Assembly (NCBI GenBank): GCA_965214125.1
Contig: CBDCBA010000032.1
Location: 124,001 to 188,000 of the forward strand
DNA length: 64,000 nucleotides
Direction of reading: 5' to 3'
Source: CBDCBA01 sp965214125
GTDB taxonomy: Bacteria; Planctomycetota; Phycisphaerae; Tepidisphaerales; Tepidisphaeraceae
Part shown: positions 44,024 through 55,100 of the stretch, piece after piece
How the letters are laid out: the number at the start of each line of letters is the position of its first letter
Numbering within the stretch: the stretch's first letter is position 1
Program-made: the position numbers and the translations under genes
The notes under the pieces: generated by a model
What the model saw: the letters and a program-made list of their open reading frames with translations, nothing else
Told to the model about the DNA's origin: nothing
The model's database searches: none

Positions 44024-45310
44024 CACTCGGCCGACTCCTCCGGCACAATGCGGTAGACGCGGCCGGTCATGTCGCAACTGAACAGGATGCTGCCGTCGGG
44101 CGCGACCGCACAATCGACGGGGCGGGCTTCGGGGCGACCCTCGCCGTCGTGGCAGTCAACGACCTTCTCCTCGCCATAAGGCCGGCCGGTCATGTCGTCG
44201 AAGAGCACGCGGTTCACGCTGTAGCCGACGGGCACGCTGCTGTTCCACGACCCATGCTGCGCCTGGAACAAGTCGCCCGCCATGCTCGGATCATCGAACA
44301 ACTCCGCCGTCTCGCTGCCGACGAACGTGAAGCCGTTGCAGGCGGTGTGCGCGCCAAAGCTCCACGCGGCCGGCACGGTTTTGGCGGCGAGCTCGTGCAG
44401 GTCAGGCCGGTCGACGTACTCCGGCCGCGGCGTGCGGTCGGCCATCAGGTACGGATGGCCGTAGAACTTGCCCTCCTCCAGATGGTTGAGCTCGTCCGGC
44501 GGATTCAGGTCGGTAATCGGCTGGTTGCCCCGCTCGTCGCCGTAGTTCTTGCCGAACCAGTCGCTGCCGTGATCGGCGCCCCACACCTCGTCCGTCTCGT
44601 CTCCCGCGTGGTCGATGCGGAAGCGGATCTTCTCCGTGTTGCGGATGCCCGTGGAAAAGACCTGACGATTGCTGCCGTTCATGTCGAAGGTGAAGAGCGT
44701 TTTGCGGTCGGTGTCGAGCTCGTTCATCATGTTCGACGGATCGCTGACCGTGATGAAGATGCGATCGTTTTCGGCGTCAACGAGCACGCCGCGGAAGGCG
44801 TGGCCGCCGCCGCTGGGGATGCCGTCGCTGTCGCTGCGCGAGGGGTCGACGAGCGTTTCGGTCTCGTCGGCCTTGCCGTCGCCGCTCGTGTCGCGGGCGC
44901 GCTTGAGGTAGCCCGGCTCGCTGGCGGAGTAGTAAAGCCAGCCGTCGTGGAAGTCCATCGAGTGCGGGTTGCTGCCGTCCTCGGTCACGAAGTCGACGCG
45001 CTCGTCGTAGGTGCCGTCGCCGTCGGGATCGCGCAGGCAGAGGATCTTGCCGTCGCGCGGCAGGCTGAGGAAGAGCTCGCCGTCGTCGCCGAACTGGAGG
45101 AACCGGGCGCCGGGGATGTCGTCGGCGCGCGAGTTCGACGCGGTAGCCGCTGCGGACGGCGAAGGCGGGCACGTTCTCGCCGACGCTGCCGCGTAGGGCG
45201 TCGGGGGCGGCGTGCAGATCCTGCTCGTCGGCGGCGTGGGCGGCGGAGACAAGCGACACGGCGGCGAGAGCGGCGACGGCCGACAAGGGAGCGGTGGAAC
45301 ATCGCCCCAA
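44023..45310 (-). CDS. PQQ-dependent sugar/sorbosone dehydrogenase-like protein, N-terminus frameshifted
   Basis: From about 45132 down to 44023 one frame codes a six-blade propeller enzyme: FLQFGDDGELFLSLPRDGKIL, GGHAFRGVLVDAENDRIFITVSD, EVWGADHGSDWFG, WSFGAHTACNGFTFVG. The signal peptide (LSAVAALAAVSLVSAAHA) and the start of the mature protein ending GYRVELA are in another frame, open from GTG 45322 or TTG 45310. Joining GYRVELA to ADDIPGARFLQ restores the family, so one base is gained in the GCGCGC tract near 45130. The protein oxidises sugars in the periplasm. It heads a four-gene operon. Confidence 0.72.
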
Positions 45311-45349
45311 TCCTACGCCCACACGCCCACGGTCGACCTCGCACCAAAA

Positions 45350-45420
45350 GGTAGCTGCGGCCCTACGTGGCCGCAGTCTGCGCGAACGCCCGACTGCGGC
45401 CACGTAGGGCCGCAGCTACC
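45350..45420. repeat. GTAGCTGCGG-family palindrome, perfect arms
   Basis: 29-bp perfect inverted arms (45350-45378, 45392-45420) around 13 bases, between two minus-strand genes. It is the most symmetrical copy of the family. Confidence 0.85.
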
Positions 45421-45435
45421 CTGCGCGATCGTGCT

Positions 45436-46431
45436 TCAACTGGCGTTTGGATTCGCCCGGTCCGCCGCGTCGAACGCCGCCTTGGCCTGGCGTCGGCTTT
45501 GGGCGAAGGCGATCGCGTAGCGGACGAGGAGGTAGACGCTCCACAGGATCGCCGTCAGCAGCACCGCCATGCCGACGCCGAGCACCGAGAGGATGAGCGC
45601 ATCGAGCCACGCGGGGGCGTCACGCCAATCGAGCAGCGCCTCCATGCCCCACCCGCCCAGCGGCAGCAGGATGAGGCCGGCGGCCGCGGTGTAGCCGACG
45701 ATCGGGCTGTCGGCCGCGAGCAACGGTGCCGGGGCGCGGCGGGCGAGAACTGTCATGCGTTTCGTCAGCAATATGAAGAGGGTTCCCATCACCAGCGGCA
45801 GCGCCAAGGCGACGCCGTACTCCTCAACGGTCCGTAGGTACTCGAAGTCGAGCGTGCCCAACCGCGCCGCCAGCAACAGGACCGTGAGCGCCAGCGGCAG
45901 GCACGCGAGCAGTCTCGTCGCCCATCGCCGCGCCGTTGGGTCGCGTTGGCCCGAGCGCGGGTCGCCCGTCAGCAGCCAGACGCCGACGATCGCCAGCATG
46001 CCCGGCAGCGTCGTGAAGCCAAACCAAACGCTAAATGCGAGCCAATCGACGGCGTCGGCATTGGTGATAAAGCCGGCCACGTCTTCGCCGAGAAAGCTCC
46101 ACGTTCGGCTGACTCTTGGCCCCGGCCCGAATGCACCCGTCTGCTGCCAAATGAGGAACACGGGGTCATAGATGGCTTGCAGCGCCTCTCGCATCGCACG
46201 CGGCACGGTTGTCAGCAGGAGTATCGCCGCCGCCGTCGATAACGAACCCGTTGCCAGCCGGCCCAGCCACTGCGGGCGGTTGTTCTTCAGGTCGCTCGGG
46301 TCCGCCCGGCTGAAGCCCGCGAGCAGGCCGCACTCGGGGCAGGGGCGGCGGTCGTCGAGGCCGGTCAGGTCGTAGCCGCATCGCACGCACGGCGGGCTCT
46401 GGGTCGCGTCTGGCTCGGCAGGGAGTGTCAT
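45436..46431 (-). CDS. Zinc-ribbon membrane protein of unknown function
   Basis: The 331-residue protein starts with a small zinc ribbon (CVRCGYDLTGL...CPECG, two CxxC pairs) and continues with six or more hydrophobic helices. Such zinc-ribbon membrane proteins are common in planctomycetes with no known role. ATG 46431 lies 44 bases from the divergent ATG of the cytochrome-like gene, so the two share a short promoter region. Confidence 0.65.
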   Translation of the reverse strand: MTLPAEPDATQSPPCVRCGYDLTGLDDRRPCPECGLLAGFSRADPSDLKNNRPQWLGRLATGSLSTAAAILLLTTVPRAMREALQAIYDPVFLIWQQTGAFGPGPRVSRTWSFLGEDVAGFITNADAVDWLAFSVWFGFTTLPGMLAIVGVWLLTGDPRSGQRDPTARRWATRLLACLPLALTVLLLAARLGTLDFEYLRTVEEYGVALALPLVMGTLFILLTKRMTVLARRAPAPLLAADSPIVGYTAAAGLILLPLGGWGMEALLDWRDAPAWLDALILSVLGVGMAVLLTAILWSVYLLVRYAIAFAQSRRQAKAAFDAADRANPNAS

Positions 46432-46474
46432 GTGCGTGAGACGTGCGGGACGCCGTGAGCTTACCATCGGCCCA

Positions 46475-47044
46475 ATGCGCCGCTTCCTGCCGATCCTCGC
46501 GCTCGCGCCCGTCGCCCTCGCGGCGCTGGCGTGGGCGACGCCGACGAGCCGCCCCGCATCACGCCCCGCGCCCGAAGCGTTGCCGGCCGAGGCGACAGGG
46601 CCGCTGTCGTACTTCAACGCCAACTGCGCCAACTGCCACGGGAACTACGGCTCCTACTGGGGCGAGGGTTTCGCCGCCGAGTACGACCGGGCCGCGCTGC
46701 GCGAGGTGGTCGCCGAGATGGCCGGCGGGCCGGGCTTCGCGCCCATCGACGGCGTCGCGCTCGACGTCCAGGCCGCCTACAACGCCAAGCTCGCGGAGGG
46801 CAAGGCCGCCCCGCCGTTCGTCGTCGCCACGCGCGGCGAGACCGGCTTCACGGGCGAGGTCACGCCCGGCTCGACGGTCACGCTCGTTACGTCAGGCGGC
46901 GAGATCGAGGCCACCGTCGACGGCCACCGCTGGACGGCTCCCGGCGCCGACGACGTTGTCGAACTCGTCGTCACGCGCGACGGGAAGACGACGCGCGTCC
47001 CCTGGTCCGACCCGATTGCGTTCGGGTTTGGGACGCAGTCGTAA
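46475..47044 (+). CDS. Exported c-type cytochrome-like protein with a single haem motif
   Basis: 189 residues. A signal peptide (MRRFLPILALAPVALAALAWA) precedes a Pro/Arg/Ser linker and one haem motif CANCH in FNANCANCHGNYGSYWG. The last 75 residues form a small beta domain (FVVATRGETGFTGEVTPGSTVTLV). No obvious methionine ligand context is seen. It is likely a periplasmic electron carrier or a haem-bearing sensor. Confidence 0.7.
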   Translation: MRRFLPILALAPVALAALAWATPTSRPASRPAPEALPAEATGPLSYFNANCANCHGNYGSYWGEGFAAEYDRAALREVVAEMAGGPGFAPIDGVALDVQAAYNAKLAEGKAAPPFVVATRGETGFTGEVTPGSTVTLVTSGGEIEATVDGHRWTAPGADDVVELVVTRDGKTTRVPWSDPIAFGFGTQS

Positions 47045-47069
47045 TCGTGCCGTTCTCGTCGAGCGCGAC

Positions 47070-47187
47070 CCGACGCCGGAGCGGAAGCTCCGGGTTCGGA
47101 GCGAACGTTCGTTGATTGTGAACCCAGAGCTTCCGATCGGAACCCAGAGCTTCCGATCGGAACCCGGAGCTTCCGCTCCGGCGTCGG
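47070..47187. repeat. 118-bp palindromic element with a 20-bp tandem core
   Basis: Perfect 28-bp ends (47070-47097 and 47160-47187). Between them GAACCCAGAGCTTCCGATCG is present twice in tandem (47120-47159) and a third diverged copy forms the right end. It belongs with the element inside the GT-C gene (18014-18100). Confidence 0.85.
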
Positions 47188-47231
47188 GGGAGTCCGAAGT
47201 TGCAGGTTGAACGATCTGCGGTCGCGCGTCG

Positions 47232-48413
47232 CTACTTCTCGAGCGGAGGGGTTGCGACCGGTGCCGGGCGCGTTGCCGGCACGGTGGCGGGGCGGAGTGC
47301 CCCCTCGCCGATCTGCGGGGCGACGCGGGCGAAGGGCTCGGTGGTTGGTCGCGTCGACGGCCGCGTGGACGGGGCTTGCGGCGCGCCGGTGTAGATGACG
47401 ACCCGCGCCCGGCCGGCGTCTTGGGGGGCGAGGCGTTGGTTGTCGCCCGGTATCAGGCTGACCGTCAGCACGCTCAGGCCACGCCGGCGCAGCAGCGTGG
47501 TGAGGCCGCCGTCGAAGTCGCTGTGAAAGCTGCCGTTGAGGTGGACGATTGGCCCGCCCCACCGCCGGTGCGCGTCGGCGACGCTGTCGGCCATCGTCGC
47601 GTCCCAAAGAAGCTGGGCGTCGTAGTAGGCGTCAAGATCGCCCGATCCACCGTGGCCGCCCGTCGCGTCGGCGAAGCGGTCGCGGTAGTCAGGCAGCGTG
47701 AATGAGTCCGGTGGCAGCTCGAAGAGGTCGCGACTGTCGGGGTCGAGTGCTTCGAGCGTGTCGTACCCGGCAAGGCGTGCGGTTTCGGCGTACTCGCGTG
47801 GGGCGTTGCTGGCGACGATCGGCCGCCCGGCGGCGCGGGCGGCCTGGATCGCCGGCAGGTAGAACGACCGCCAGTTCGGCCAGTCGGCTAAGCCCGTTCG
47901 CCCCAGGTTCTGCCCCCGCAGCAGGTCGCGGCCGAAGCGCTCGGCGTCGCCGCGGTCGAGCATCTCCATCGCCAACGCCCCGCCGCCGTCCGGGCCGGGC
48001 AGAGCGGCGGCGACGAGACGGCTTTGCACCATGTGGCCGGTGGCGTCGTCGTGAACCTCGCCGAGCAGGATGACGTCGGCGGCCTCCAGCAGTCGTTGGA
48101 AGACCCGCCCCGTCATCGGCTCGCCGGTGCGGCCGTCGAAGACGGGCAAGGCCGGCGGGGTCGACGGCGCGACGATGCCCGCGTCGCTCGTGTGGACGAC
48201 CGCGTCCGAGCTCACCATGCCGCGCGGCAGCAGGAGAAAGTCATTCTCGGCCATCGCGTACCCCGCGACGCCCGCCGGCTGCGAAAGGGGCTGCCGGTGT
48301 GATGCGTCGCTCGTGGCGACGGTATTTCGACTTGCGTCGCCCCCCGTGCAACCGGCGAGGGCAAGAACAGCGAGCAGCGCGAGGGCGGGCGGCGACTTCA
48401 TCTCCGCGATCAT
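47232..48413 (-). CDS. ChaN-like haem-binding/Tiki-superfamily lipoprotein
   Basis: The 393-residue protein carries a lipoprotein signal (LALLAVLALAGC). VILLGEVHDDATGHMVQSRLV is the ChaN/Tiki-fold signature with Glu and His, followed by ALAMEMLDR and GRPIVASNAPREY. A GGPIVHLNGSFHSDFDGG block completes it. In ChaN this fold binds haem; others are metalloproteases, so both are possible. The C-terminus is Thr/Pro-rich and low in complexity. ATG 48413 or 48401. Confidence 0.78.
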   Translation of the reverse strand: MIAEMKSPPALALLAVLALAGCTGGDASRNTVATSDASHRQPLSQPAGVAGYAMAENDFLLLPRGMVSSDAVVHTSDAGIVAPSTPPALPVFDGRTGEPMTGRVFQRLLEAADVILLGEVHDDATGHMVQSRLVAAALPGPDGGGALAMEMLDRGDAERFGRDLLRGQNLGRTGLADWPNWRSFYLPAIQAARAAGRPIVASNAPREYAETARLAGYDTLEALDPDSRDLFELPPDSFTLPDYRDRFADATGGHGGSGDLDAYYDAQLLWDATMADSVADAHRRWGGPIVHLNGSFHSDFDGGLTTLLRRRGLSVLTVSLIPGDNQRLAPQDAGRARVVIYTGAPQAPSTRPSTRPTTEPFARVAPQIGEGALRPATVPATRPAPVATPPLEK

Positions 48414-48556
48414 CGGCGCCGCCGCCTCAGTCGGCAACCGGCGAGGCCCGGTTCCGGCCTCAGCCATCCGCGGAAGCAGGCGCTTTGCCCAGGCGTTGCA
48501 AGTTGTTTTTTTGCGTGAGATGTAGCCGCGGGTTAACTTGAACGCCACCGATCGCC

Positions 48557-50005
48557 ATGACGACGAGCTGTGCCGACGTACTCGATGCCGTACGAAGTCG
48601 CCTCCACCTCGGCGACTTCGACGGCCGACCACTTCATGCCTACGACGTCTCCCCGGACGATCTTGAGGCGATGATCCCGCCGTTGCGCAGCGCGCTGCGT
48701 GGCTACCCGTCCGCGTACGACAACGGCACAAGTCCGGCGAAGGACCCGATCGCCGCGACGTTCTGCCTGTTCGCCAGCAACTGGATCGCGCTTCGCTACG
48801 AGAGCGGCCCGCGGACGTGGGCGCTGGTCACGCGCCCGCTCGTCGAGCACGACCTGCGCCAGGACTTGCGGCACGACCTCGTCAGCCGCGGCCTGCGCGT
48901 GTTCCGGCGAAGGAACAGCGTGTTGCGGACCGAGGACGGGACACGCTACTCGCTGATGACGCTGGTCTCCGAGGCAGGCATTCCGCTGAGGCTCGCGCTT
49001 CAACCCGATTCGGGACTCGGGGCGTACCTGATGGCGCTGCTGGAGCACCGCGAGCTGGCCGCCGCGGCCGCCGCCGTCGATGAGGGTTCCGCGGCGCACG
49101 GGCGGATGCTGGAGCGGCTGCGCATCGAGGCCGAGGAAGAAGGCACGCGGCTGGGCAAGCTGCTTCGCAACGAGGTGATCTACGACGCGGCGGTGCAGAC
49201 GGTTGACGTAATCGCCTGGCTGCGGGCGCGGGTGGCGGACGTGCCGCCCGCCGAGCGGGCCGACAAGGTGCTGTCAACGCCTGAGCTTCGCCGCCTGCTG
49301 CCGCTGCGGACGGAGGAGGCGTCGATCCGCAAGATCTTCGCCGACCTGATGCGGGCGCCCCCGCCGCGGAACACGACCACCGCGAAGCCGCGGCCGCCAT
49401 TCGCGGCGGAGGTGACGCTCGAGCGAATCGGTGACGACGAGGGCGGGGGCGACGGCAAGTTACAGCTGCGCGCGACCCGTCGTCTCCGCCTCGCACCGTC
49501 GGCCAGCGGCGCCGCGCTGCGGGCGGCAGTCGGGGTCAGCCCGGACGCTTCGCTCGGTCGCCGGCCGGAGACTGCTGCCGATCACGCCGGGCGGCGGATT
49601 CCCGTCGCCACGGCGATCGCCGACGCCGACGACTACCGCCTTGTGCCGCGGCGTGGCCGGAAGTTCGACCCGACCGCGGCCCTCCGCATCGTTGCCACGG
49701 TCGGTCGTGCAGACCTCGCCGCCGTCGACATCGTCGGCGGCGCTCGATGTCGACCTGCCGCTCACCTTCCGCGACGACCCGTTGGGCGGCGTCCTGCTTG
49801 GCGCGGGCGAGTCGGCCACGTCGGCCGCTACTGCCCTTGTCGCCCTGCCGGACGGGGCGACGTGGAGCAAGTCGGCCCACGCGGACTTCAACCGCATCGG
49901 CGCCGTGAGCGTCGGCCCCGCCACCCTGCCGCTCTTCCGCCTGGCGCACGGCGACGTCGAGGCCACCGTCGCCGGCGAGGCCTACTCGGTCCGCACCGGC
50001 GTTGA
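48557..50005 (+). CDS. DruH-like protein, N-terminal part before a frameshift
   Basis: ATG 48557 opens a frame that is coherent for about 395 residues, to AVDI near 49735, then becomes GC-shadow sequence until its stop at 50005. The sense portion has long helices (LVTRPLVEHDLRQDLRHDLVS, AHGRMLERLRIEAEEEGTRLG) and a beta-rich end. It is joined with the frame from 49740 by skipping one base, giving a 1170-residue protein. This size and the following DEAH/DUF1998 helicase suggest DruH of Druantia type III. No catalytic motif is seen. The 143-base divergent spacer before it should hold the promoter. Confidence 0.7.
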   Translation: MTTSCADVLDAVRSRLHLGDFDGRPLHAYDVSPDDLEAMIPPLRSALRGYPSAYDNGTSPAKDPIAATFCLFASNWIALRYESGPRTWALVTRPLVEHDLRQDLRHDLVSRGLRVFRRRNSVLRTEDGTRYSLMTLVSEAGIPLRLALQPDSGLGAYLMALLEHRELAAAAAAVDEGSAAHGRMLERLRIEAEEEGTRLGKLLRNEVIYDAAVQTVDVIAWLRARVADVPPAERADKVLSTPELRRLLPLRTEEASIRKIFADLMRAPPPRNTTTAKPRPPFAAEVTLERIGDDEGGGDGKLQLRATRRLRLAPSASGAALRAAVGVSPDASLGRRPETAADHAGRRIPVATAIADADDYRLVPRRGRKFDPTAALRIVATVGRADLAAVDIVGGARCRPAAHLPRRPVGRRPAWRGRVGHVGRYCPCRPAGRGDVEQVGPRGLQPHRRRERRPRHPAALPPGARRRRGHRRRRGLLGPHRR

Positions 50006-52070
50006 CGACGCGTCGACGTCGAGCTTCCGCCTTGAAGGACCACGGCTAACGCTCGCGGGCGAAGATGACGCCGCCCGGCTCGGCCCGCCGCGCATCGTCG
50101 AGCTGCTCGACGACGGCGAGGCGCTTCCGGCCGACGCGCAGTGGCGGCGCGTTGGCGGGCACACGTGGCGGCCGCTCGACGACGAGGCGGCTTGCGTGGG
50201 CGACGTCGTGCTCCGCGTCGTCGACGCGGCCGGCCGCGGCCGATTTCGCACCCGCTGCACGGTGTTGCCCCGCAGGACGACGTACGCGGTGCGCACCGCT
50301 GACGATCGGGCTGGCGCCGAGCTGCACCTCGACGGGCTCAACGTCGAGGAAGCCGTCGTGGAGCTGGCCCAGCTCGGCGACACGCAGTTTGACGTCTCGG
50401 TGCGCGGCGGCAACGTGATCCTCCACGCCTCGGGCGACGGCCGAGATCGGTCGACCGTCCTGACGCTGCGCTGGCCCGGCGGCGCATCGTCGAAGCTGCG
50501 TGTCCGCAGCCCGCTGCCGATCCACGGCTTTCGGCGCGGCAACACGTCGACGGGCGACTTCGCGTACCTGCCCGTCGGCGAGCTCGCGGCGATTACCGCC
50601 GAGTTCTCCGGCACGCCGACGGGCAGGCCGATGCTGATGTACAAGAAGCCCGACCCGACCAATTTGAGGTTGCAGCCCTCGCCGCACCGGCCTCTGTTCC
50701 CGCTGCGCGAGCCCGACCCAGGCGACGACACGTGGTACCTGCCGCTGCGCGAGATTGTCAAGGAGATCGAGGCATTGCTGGCCGAAACGCCGCAGGTGCT
50801 GCTGTTCGTCAACCCCGACTACGGCAACGACCAGCGCGTGGCGCGGCCCGCGAGCGGCACGCTTTCGGTCAGCCGGCTGGCGGGGCGGATGTTCGTCAAC
50901 GACGTGTTCGCCTCGGACGACGAGGGCGCGGCGAAGGTGGCGGTCGAGCTGAGCGTGGTCGGCGTCGACTGCGAGGATGGCGTGCGAATCGAATGCCGTC
51001 CGCTGGCCGAACCCGAGGAGGAGCCCAAGGTCCCGCCGATGTCAAGGGTCGAGCTCGGCGACGGCCGCGTCGAGTGCCGGTGGAGACTCGAGATGAACGG
51101 CCTCGCCCCCGGCGGCTGGCTGGCGACGGCCTGGCGCGGCGACGAGATGCTCGCCCGGCCCCGCTTCGTGCTCGTCCCCGGACCGACGCAAACCACCCCG
51201 CTGTCGCGGCTCATGGATCCGGCCAGCCGACACGATCGCGCCAACGCCTGGGAGCGGGCGTTGGCGGACATCGTCGCCGATTTGGACCATCCCGCTTGGG
51301 ATCCCCTGCGGTCGATGGCGGCGGCGGCGGTGCCGTCGGAGTGGTTCGACCCGCTGCGCGCCGCGGCGAAAGTGCCGGCGGCGGCGACGCTGCTGGTGGC
51401 GATGTCGTCTCGCCCGCGGCGATGCCTGACGGAACTGGGCCGGCTCGAGATGGTCTGGACGCTCGTGCCGCTGGCCGACTGGGAGTCGGCGGTCCGGCGC
51501 GTCGCCGGCCGGTGGGCAGAGGAGGCGCGAGCGGGCGGCGTCGAGGATGTCGACGCCTACGTCCGCATGCGGGTCGACCTCCTGCTCGACGCGATGGTCG
51601 AGTTCGACGACGCCCTGCTCATCGCCGCGTGCCGGTCCCGCGACGCCTTGCCCAACTCGTGGCGGCCGACGGCGGCGAAGTTCCAACTGAGCGGGCACAA
51701 GAACCTCACGCAGGCGCAGGCGCTCACTTTCTTCTCGTTGCACTGGCAACAGACCGCGCCGCCCGCAGGGTCGATGACGCCGTTAATGGAGTTGCCGGCG
51801 GACGACCTCACGCGCGAGTCGGCCTTTGTGCGCGAGTTCTGCATCCACGCAATCCACCGCACCCACGGCAGCGATGGCTCGATCTGGCACGAGCCCGAGC
51901 AGCTCGCGGTCGTGCCGACCCTTGCCGCGGCGCGGGCGGCGGGCGAGGGCGGTCAGAACCTCGACGTCGCCCGCGTCAAGCTGGTGCGGGCGGCGTCGCC
52001 CGACTGGTACACCGAGGCCTACTGCCTCGCCTTGGCCCACCTGCTCAGCCCGCGTCAGGGCGTGGCCTGA
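49740..52070 (+). CDS. DruH-like protein, C-terminal part after a frameshift
   Basis: From [13 protein letters not shown] at 49740 the +1 frame codes about 776 residues without a start codon at the join. The first 330 are beta-rich repeats ([30 protein letters not shown]); a middle part has [16 protein letters not shown]; the end is helical ([39 protein letters not shown]). The combined length fits DruH, but the similarity is judged from size and context only. The stop is 35 bases before the helicase start. Confidence 0.7.
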   Translation, partial: ALDVDLPLTFRDDPLGGVLLGAGESATSAATALVALPDGATWSKSAHADFNRIGAVSVGPATLPLFRLAHGDVEATVAGEAYSVRTGVDDASTSSFRLEGPRLTLAGEDDAARLGPPRIVELLDDGEALPADAQWRRVGGHTWRPLDDEAACVGDVVLRVVDAAGRGRFRTRCTVLPRRTTYAVRTADDRAGAELHLDGLNVEEAVVELAQLGDTQFDVSVRGGNVILHASGDGRDRSTVLTLRWPGGASSKLRVRSPLPIHGFRRGNTSTGDFAYLPVGELAAITAEFSGTPTGRPMLMYKKPDPTNLRLQPSPHRPLFPLREPDPGDDTWYLPLREIVKEIEALLAETPQVLLFVNPDYGNDQRVARPASGTLSVSRLAGRMFVNDVFASDDEGAAKVAVELSVVGVDCEDGVRIECRPLAEPEEEPKVPPMSRVELGDGRVECRWRLEMNGLAPGGWLATAWRGDEMLARPRFVLVPGPTQTTPLSRLMDPASRHDRANAWERALADIVADLDHPAWDPLRSMAAAAVPSEWFDPLRAAAKVPAAATLLVAMSSRPRRCLTELGRLEMVWTLVPLADWESAVRRVAGRWAEEARAGGVEDVDAYVRMRVDLLLDAMVEFDDALLIAACRSRDALPNSWRPTAAKFQLSGHKNLTQAQALTFFSLHWQQTAPPAGSMTPLMELPADDLTRESAFVREFCIHAIHRTHGSDGSIWHEPEQLAVVPTLAAARAAGEGGQNLDVARVKLVRAASPDWYTEAYCLALAHLLSPRQGVA

Positions 52071-52105
52071 GCCGACCCGTTGCCGATTCCCGGAGAGACA
52101 GGACC

Positions 52106-55100
52106 TTGAACAGCTTCCACGACGCCGTTCGCGAACTCCGCGATCGACCCACCCGCGCAACACTTGGCCTCCTCGGCCCGCGCGAGGTGGGCTTCCGCAA
52201 CCTCCTCGCCGCCGCCTTCGGCGATCGCGCGGCCGACGACGCCGACCGGCCCGACGACGGCTTTCTCGGCGAGCCCGTGCTCGAAGCGATGTATGAGTGG
52301 CGCCGCGACCCCAACACCCTGGAGGAACTGGGCCTCTTTCGCGACGACCTCCTCGACGCCCTGCAGAGCGAGCAGATCTCGGTCAAGGCGCGTTTCCCGC
52401 GCAACCGCCATCCCTACGCGCACCAGGTCGAGGCGTGGCGGTCGCTCGCGGACGGCGACGAGAACCGCAGCGTCCTCGTCAGCAGCGGCACCTCCAGCGG
52501 CAAGACGGAGGTCTTCCTGCTGCCGATCCTCAACGATCTTGCCCGCCAGCCCGGCGGGTCGAGCGAGCCGCTGGTCGGCGTGCGGGCGCTGTTCCTGTAC
52601 CCGCTCAATGCCCTGATCAACTCGCAGCGCGACCGCCTCAACGCGTGGACGCGCGACTTTGGCGGCCGCATCCGGTACTGCCTCTACAACGGTGCCACGC
52701 CGCAGAACGGCAAGGAGGACCACGCGCTGCCCGAGGTGGCGACGCGGGACCGCCTTCGTAGTTCGCCGCCGCCGATCCTGGTGACGAACTCGACGATGCT
52801 CGAGTACATGCTCACGCGGGCGATCGACGCGCCGATCCTGCGGGCCTCGCAGAAGCGGCTCCGCTGGGTGGTGCTCGACGAGGCCCACACCTACCTCGGC
52901 TCGGCGGCGGCGGAGACGTCGCTGCTGCTGCGCCGCGTCCTCCACGCCTTCGGCACCGCCGCCGCCGACATCCGCTTCGTCGCCACCAGCGCGACCATCG
53001 GCGACGACGATGCCAAGCCGCAGCTCCGCGAGTACCTCGCCGACCTCGCCGGCGTGCCGATCGATCGCGTCGACGTCGTCACCGGCTCGCGCGAGATGCC
53101 GCCGCTCGCCGGCCCCGCCGACGCAAGGCCGCTCCGCGAGGCCATCGATCTCGACGCCGCCGAACGCCCCGCCGCGCTTGTATCCAATGCGGCGGTGCGC
53201 CGCATTCGCGACGCGCTCGATGTGGGGCCCCAACGGCTGTCCGACCTGCGGGCCCTTGCCGCCAACGATGGGGAGATCGGTCCAGACGAACTGCTGCGGG
53301 CGCTCGACCTGTGCGCCGACACCCGCATCCGACCCGGCGACGAGGCGTCGCCGCGATTGCTGCCGTTGCGGGCGCACCTCTACACGCGGACGCTGCCGGG
53401 CGTCTGGTCGTGCGCGAACCCGGCGTGCGACGGCCTCGACGGCGTGACGCGGGATGGCTGGCCGTTCGGCGCGCTCACGCTCACGCGGCGGGTCCACTGC
53501 GAGCACTGCGAGTCGCTCGTCTTCCCGATCGTCACGTGCCGGCAGTGCGGCGAGGCCTACCTGTCGGCCGCCGAGACCCGCGACGCGGCCGACGGTGCCA
53601 GAACACTCGAGGCCCACGAATATCAGTCGGATGACGCCTCCGGCGACGACGATGACGACACTTACGTCGCCGCTGGCGAGCAGGAGGATGACGACGAGGC
53701 CGAGGAGTCTGACGACGCGAATCAACCGGACGACGCCGCCGACCTCCTCGTTCACCTGCTGGGCCGAAAGCACCCGCCGCGAGACGACGGCGGCCCGTCG
53801 ACCGATCCGATGTCCCTCAACCCGCTCACGGGCGAGATTGACGCCGATGAAGCGCCCGATGGTTTCGTCCCGGTGCTGACCGCCCAGCGCGAGCAGAACT
53901 CGGCCGGCGTTCACCGGCTCGTCTGCCCGTGCTGCCGCGAGCGGGAGCGCAAGGGGTTTGCCTTGTTCCGCCCGCTGCGCGCCGGGGCACCCTTCTACCT
54001 GAACGTCGGCGTGCCGGCGCTGCTGGCGATGCAGGGGCGGCCGACTTTGGCGACGGTGCCCGACGAGCGTGGCCGCGCGCACCCGTACGTCGACCGCCGC
54101 CAGGCGATCACCTTCGCCGACAGCCGCCAGGGCACCGCCCGAACCGCGCTGCGCCTGCAGGGCAACGCCGTCCGCCTGTTCGTCCGCGGCGCGATTTACC
54201 ACCAGCTTTGGAAGGCCCACCACGCGGGCACGACCGCCTCGCCCGATGCGGCGAAGCTGCGGTCGGAGATCGAAACCTACGAGAAGGTCAGCCACCTGCC
54301 GGGCATGACCGAGATCATCGAGCAGAAGCGGCGGGAGCTGGCGGCTCTGCCGACGCCGGTGGCGCAGGTCGGGTGGGCCCAGCTTCGCGACATGCTGATG
54401 GATCGCCCGGACTTCGAGCGATACACGGACGCGGTGGTCGAGCGGGTGTTCGCCAACACCGGGCCGCAGACGGCCCAGGAGCTGGCCGACTCGATGATCG
54501 CCAACGAGATCTTCCGGCGGCCCAAGCGGATGCACTCGGTCGAGACGCTGGGCCTGGCCGCCGTCTCCTACCCCGCACTCAACGACGCCGCGCCGCCGGA
54601 GGTATGGACTTCAACGCTCAGCCAGACCGCCGAGTCCTGGTGCGCGTTCCTGCGGTTCGCCCTCGACTTCTACGTGCGATCCCACGGCGCGTGGCACCTG
54701 CCCGCCTGGTACTCGCGCTGGCTCGGTCGAGAGTCGACGCCCCACCGAATTGGCGAGCCCGGCTCGCAGGGCCGGAAGAATCACCTCTACCCGTGGCCCT
54801 CGCGGCTGGGCAAAGGCCGCCCGCCCCGGTTGGTCCGCGTGCTTCGCGAGGTCCTCGCCTCCAGCGCCAAGTCCGACAACATCGCCCGCGAGATCACCGC
54901 CGTCCTGTACCACGCGTGGGCGCAGTTGACGGACGAACTCAAGATTCTGCTCCGCGATGAGAACCAGCCGCACTACGCGCTCGACCGCAACGCCATTGCG
55001 CTGCGGGCCGTGCCGGACGGGTGCGAGTGCCCGGTGACGCGGCGTATCTTGGCCTCCCTGTTCGGCGGGATCACGCCCCACGCGACGCGACGGTTCACGG

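Noticed and set aside
47120..47179. Tandem 20-bp repeats as a CRISPR array
   Set aside because: Units are directly adjacent with no spacers, sit inside a palindromic element, and no cas gene is near.
50732..52105. In-frame extension of the helicase upstream to 50732
   Set aside because: It overlaps the DruH-like sense frame and is Arg-rich shadow sequence; homologous sequence begins at TTG 52106.
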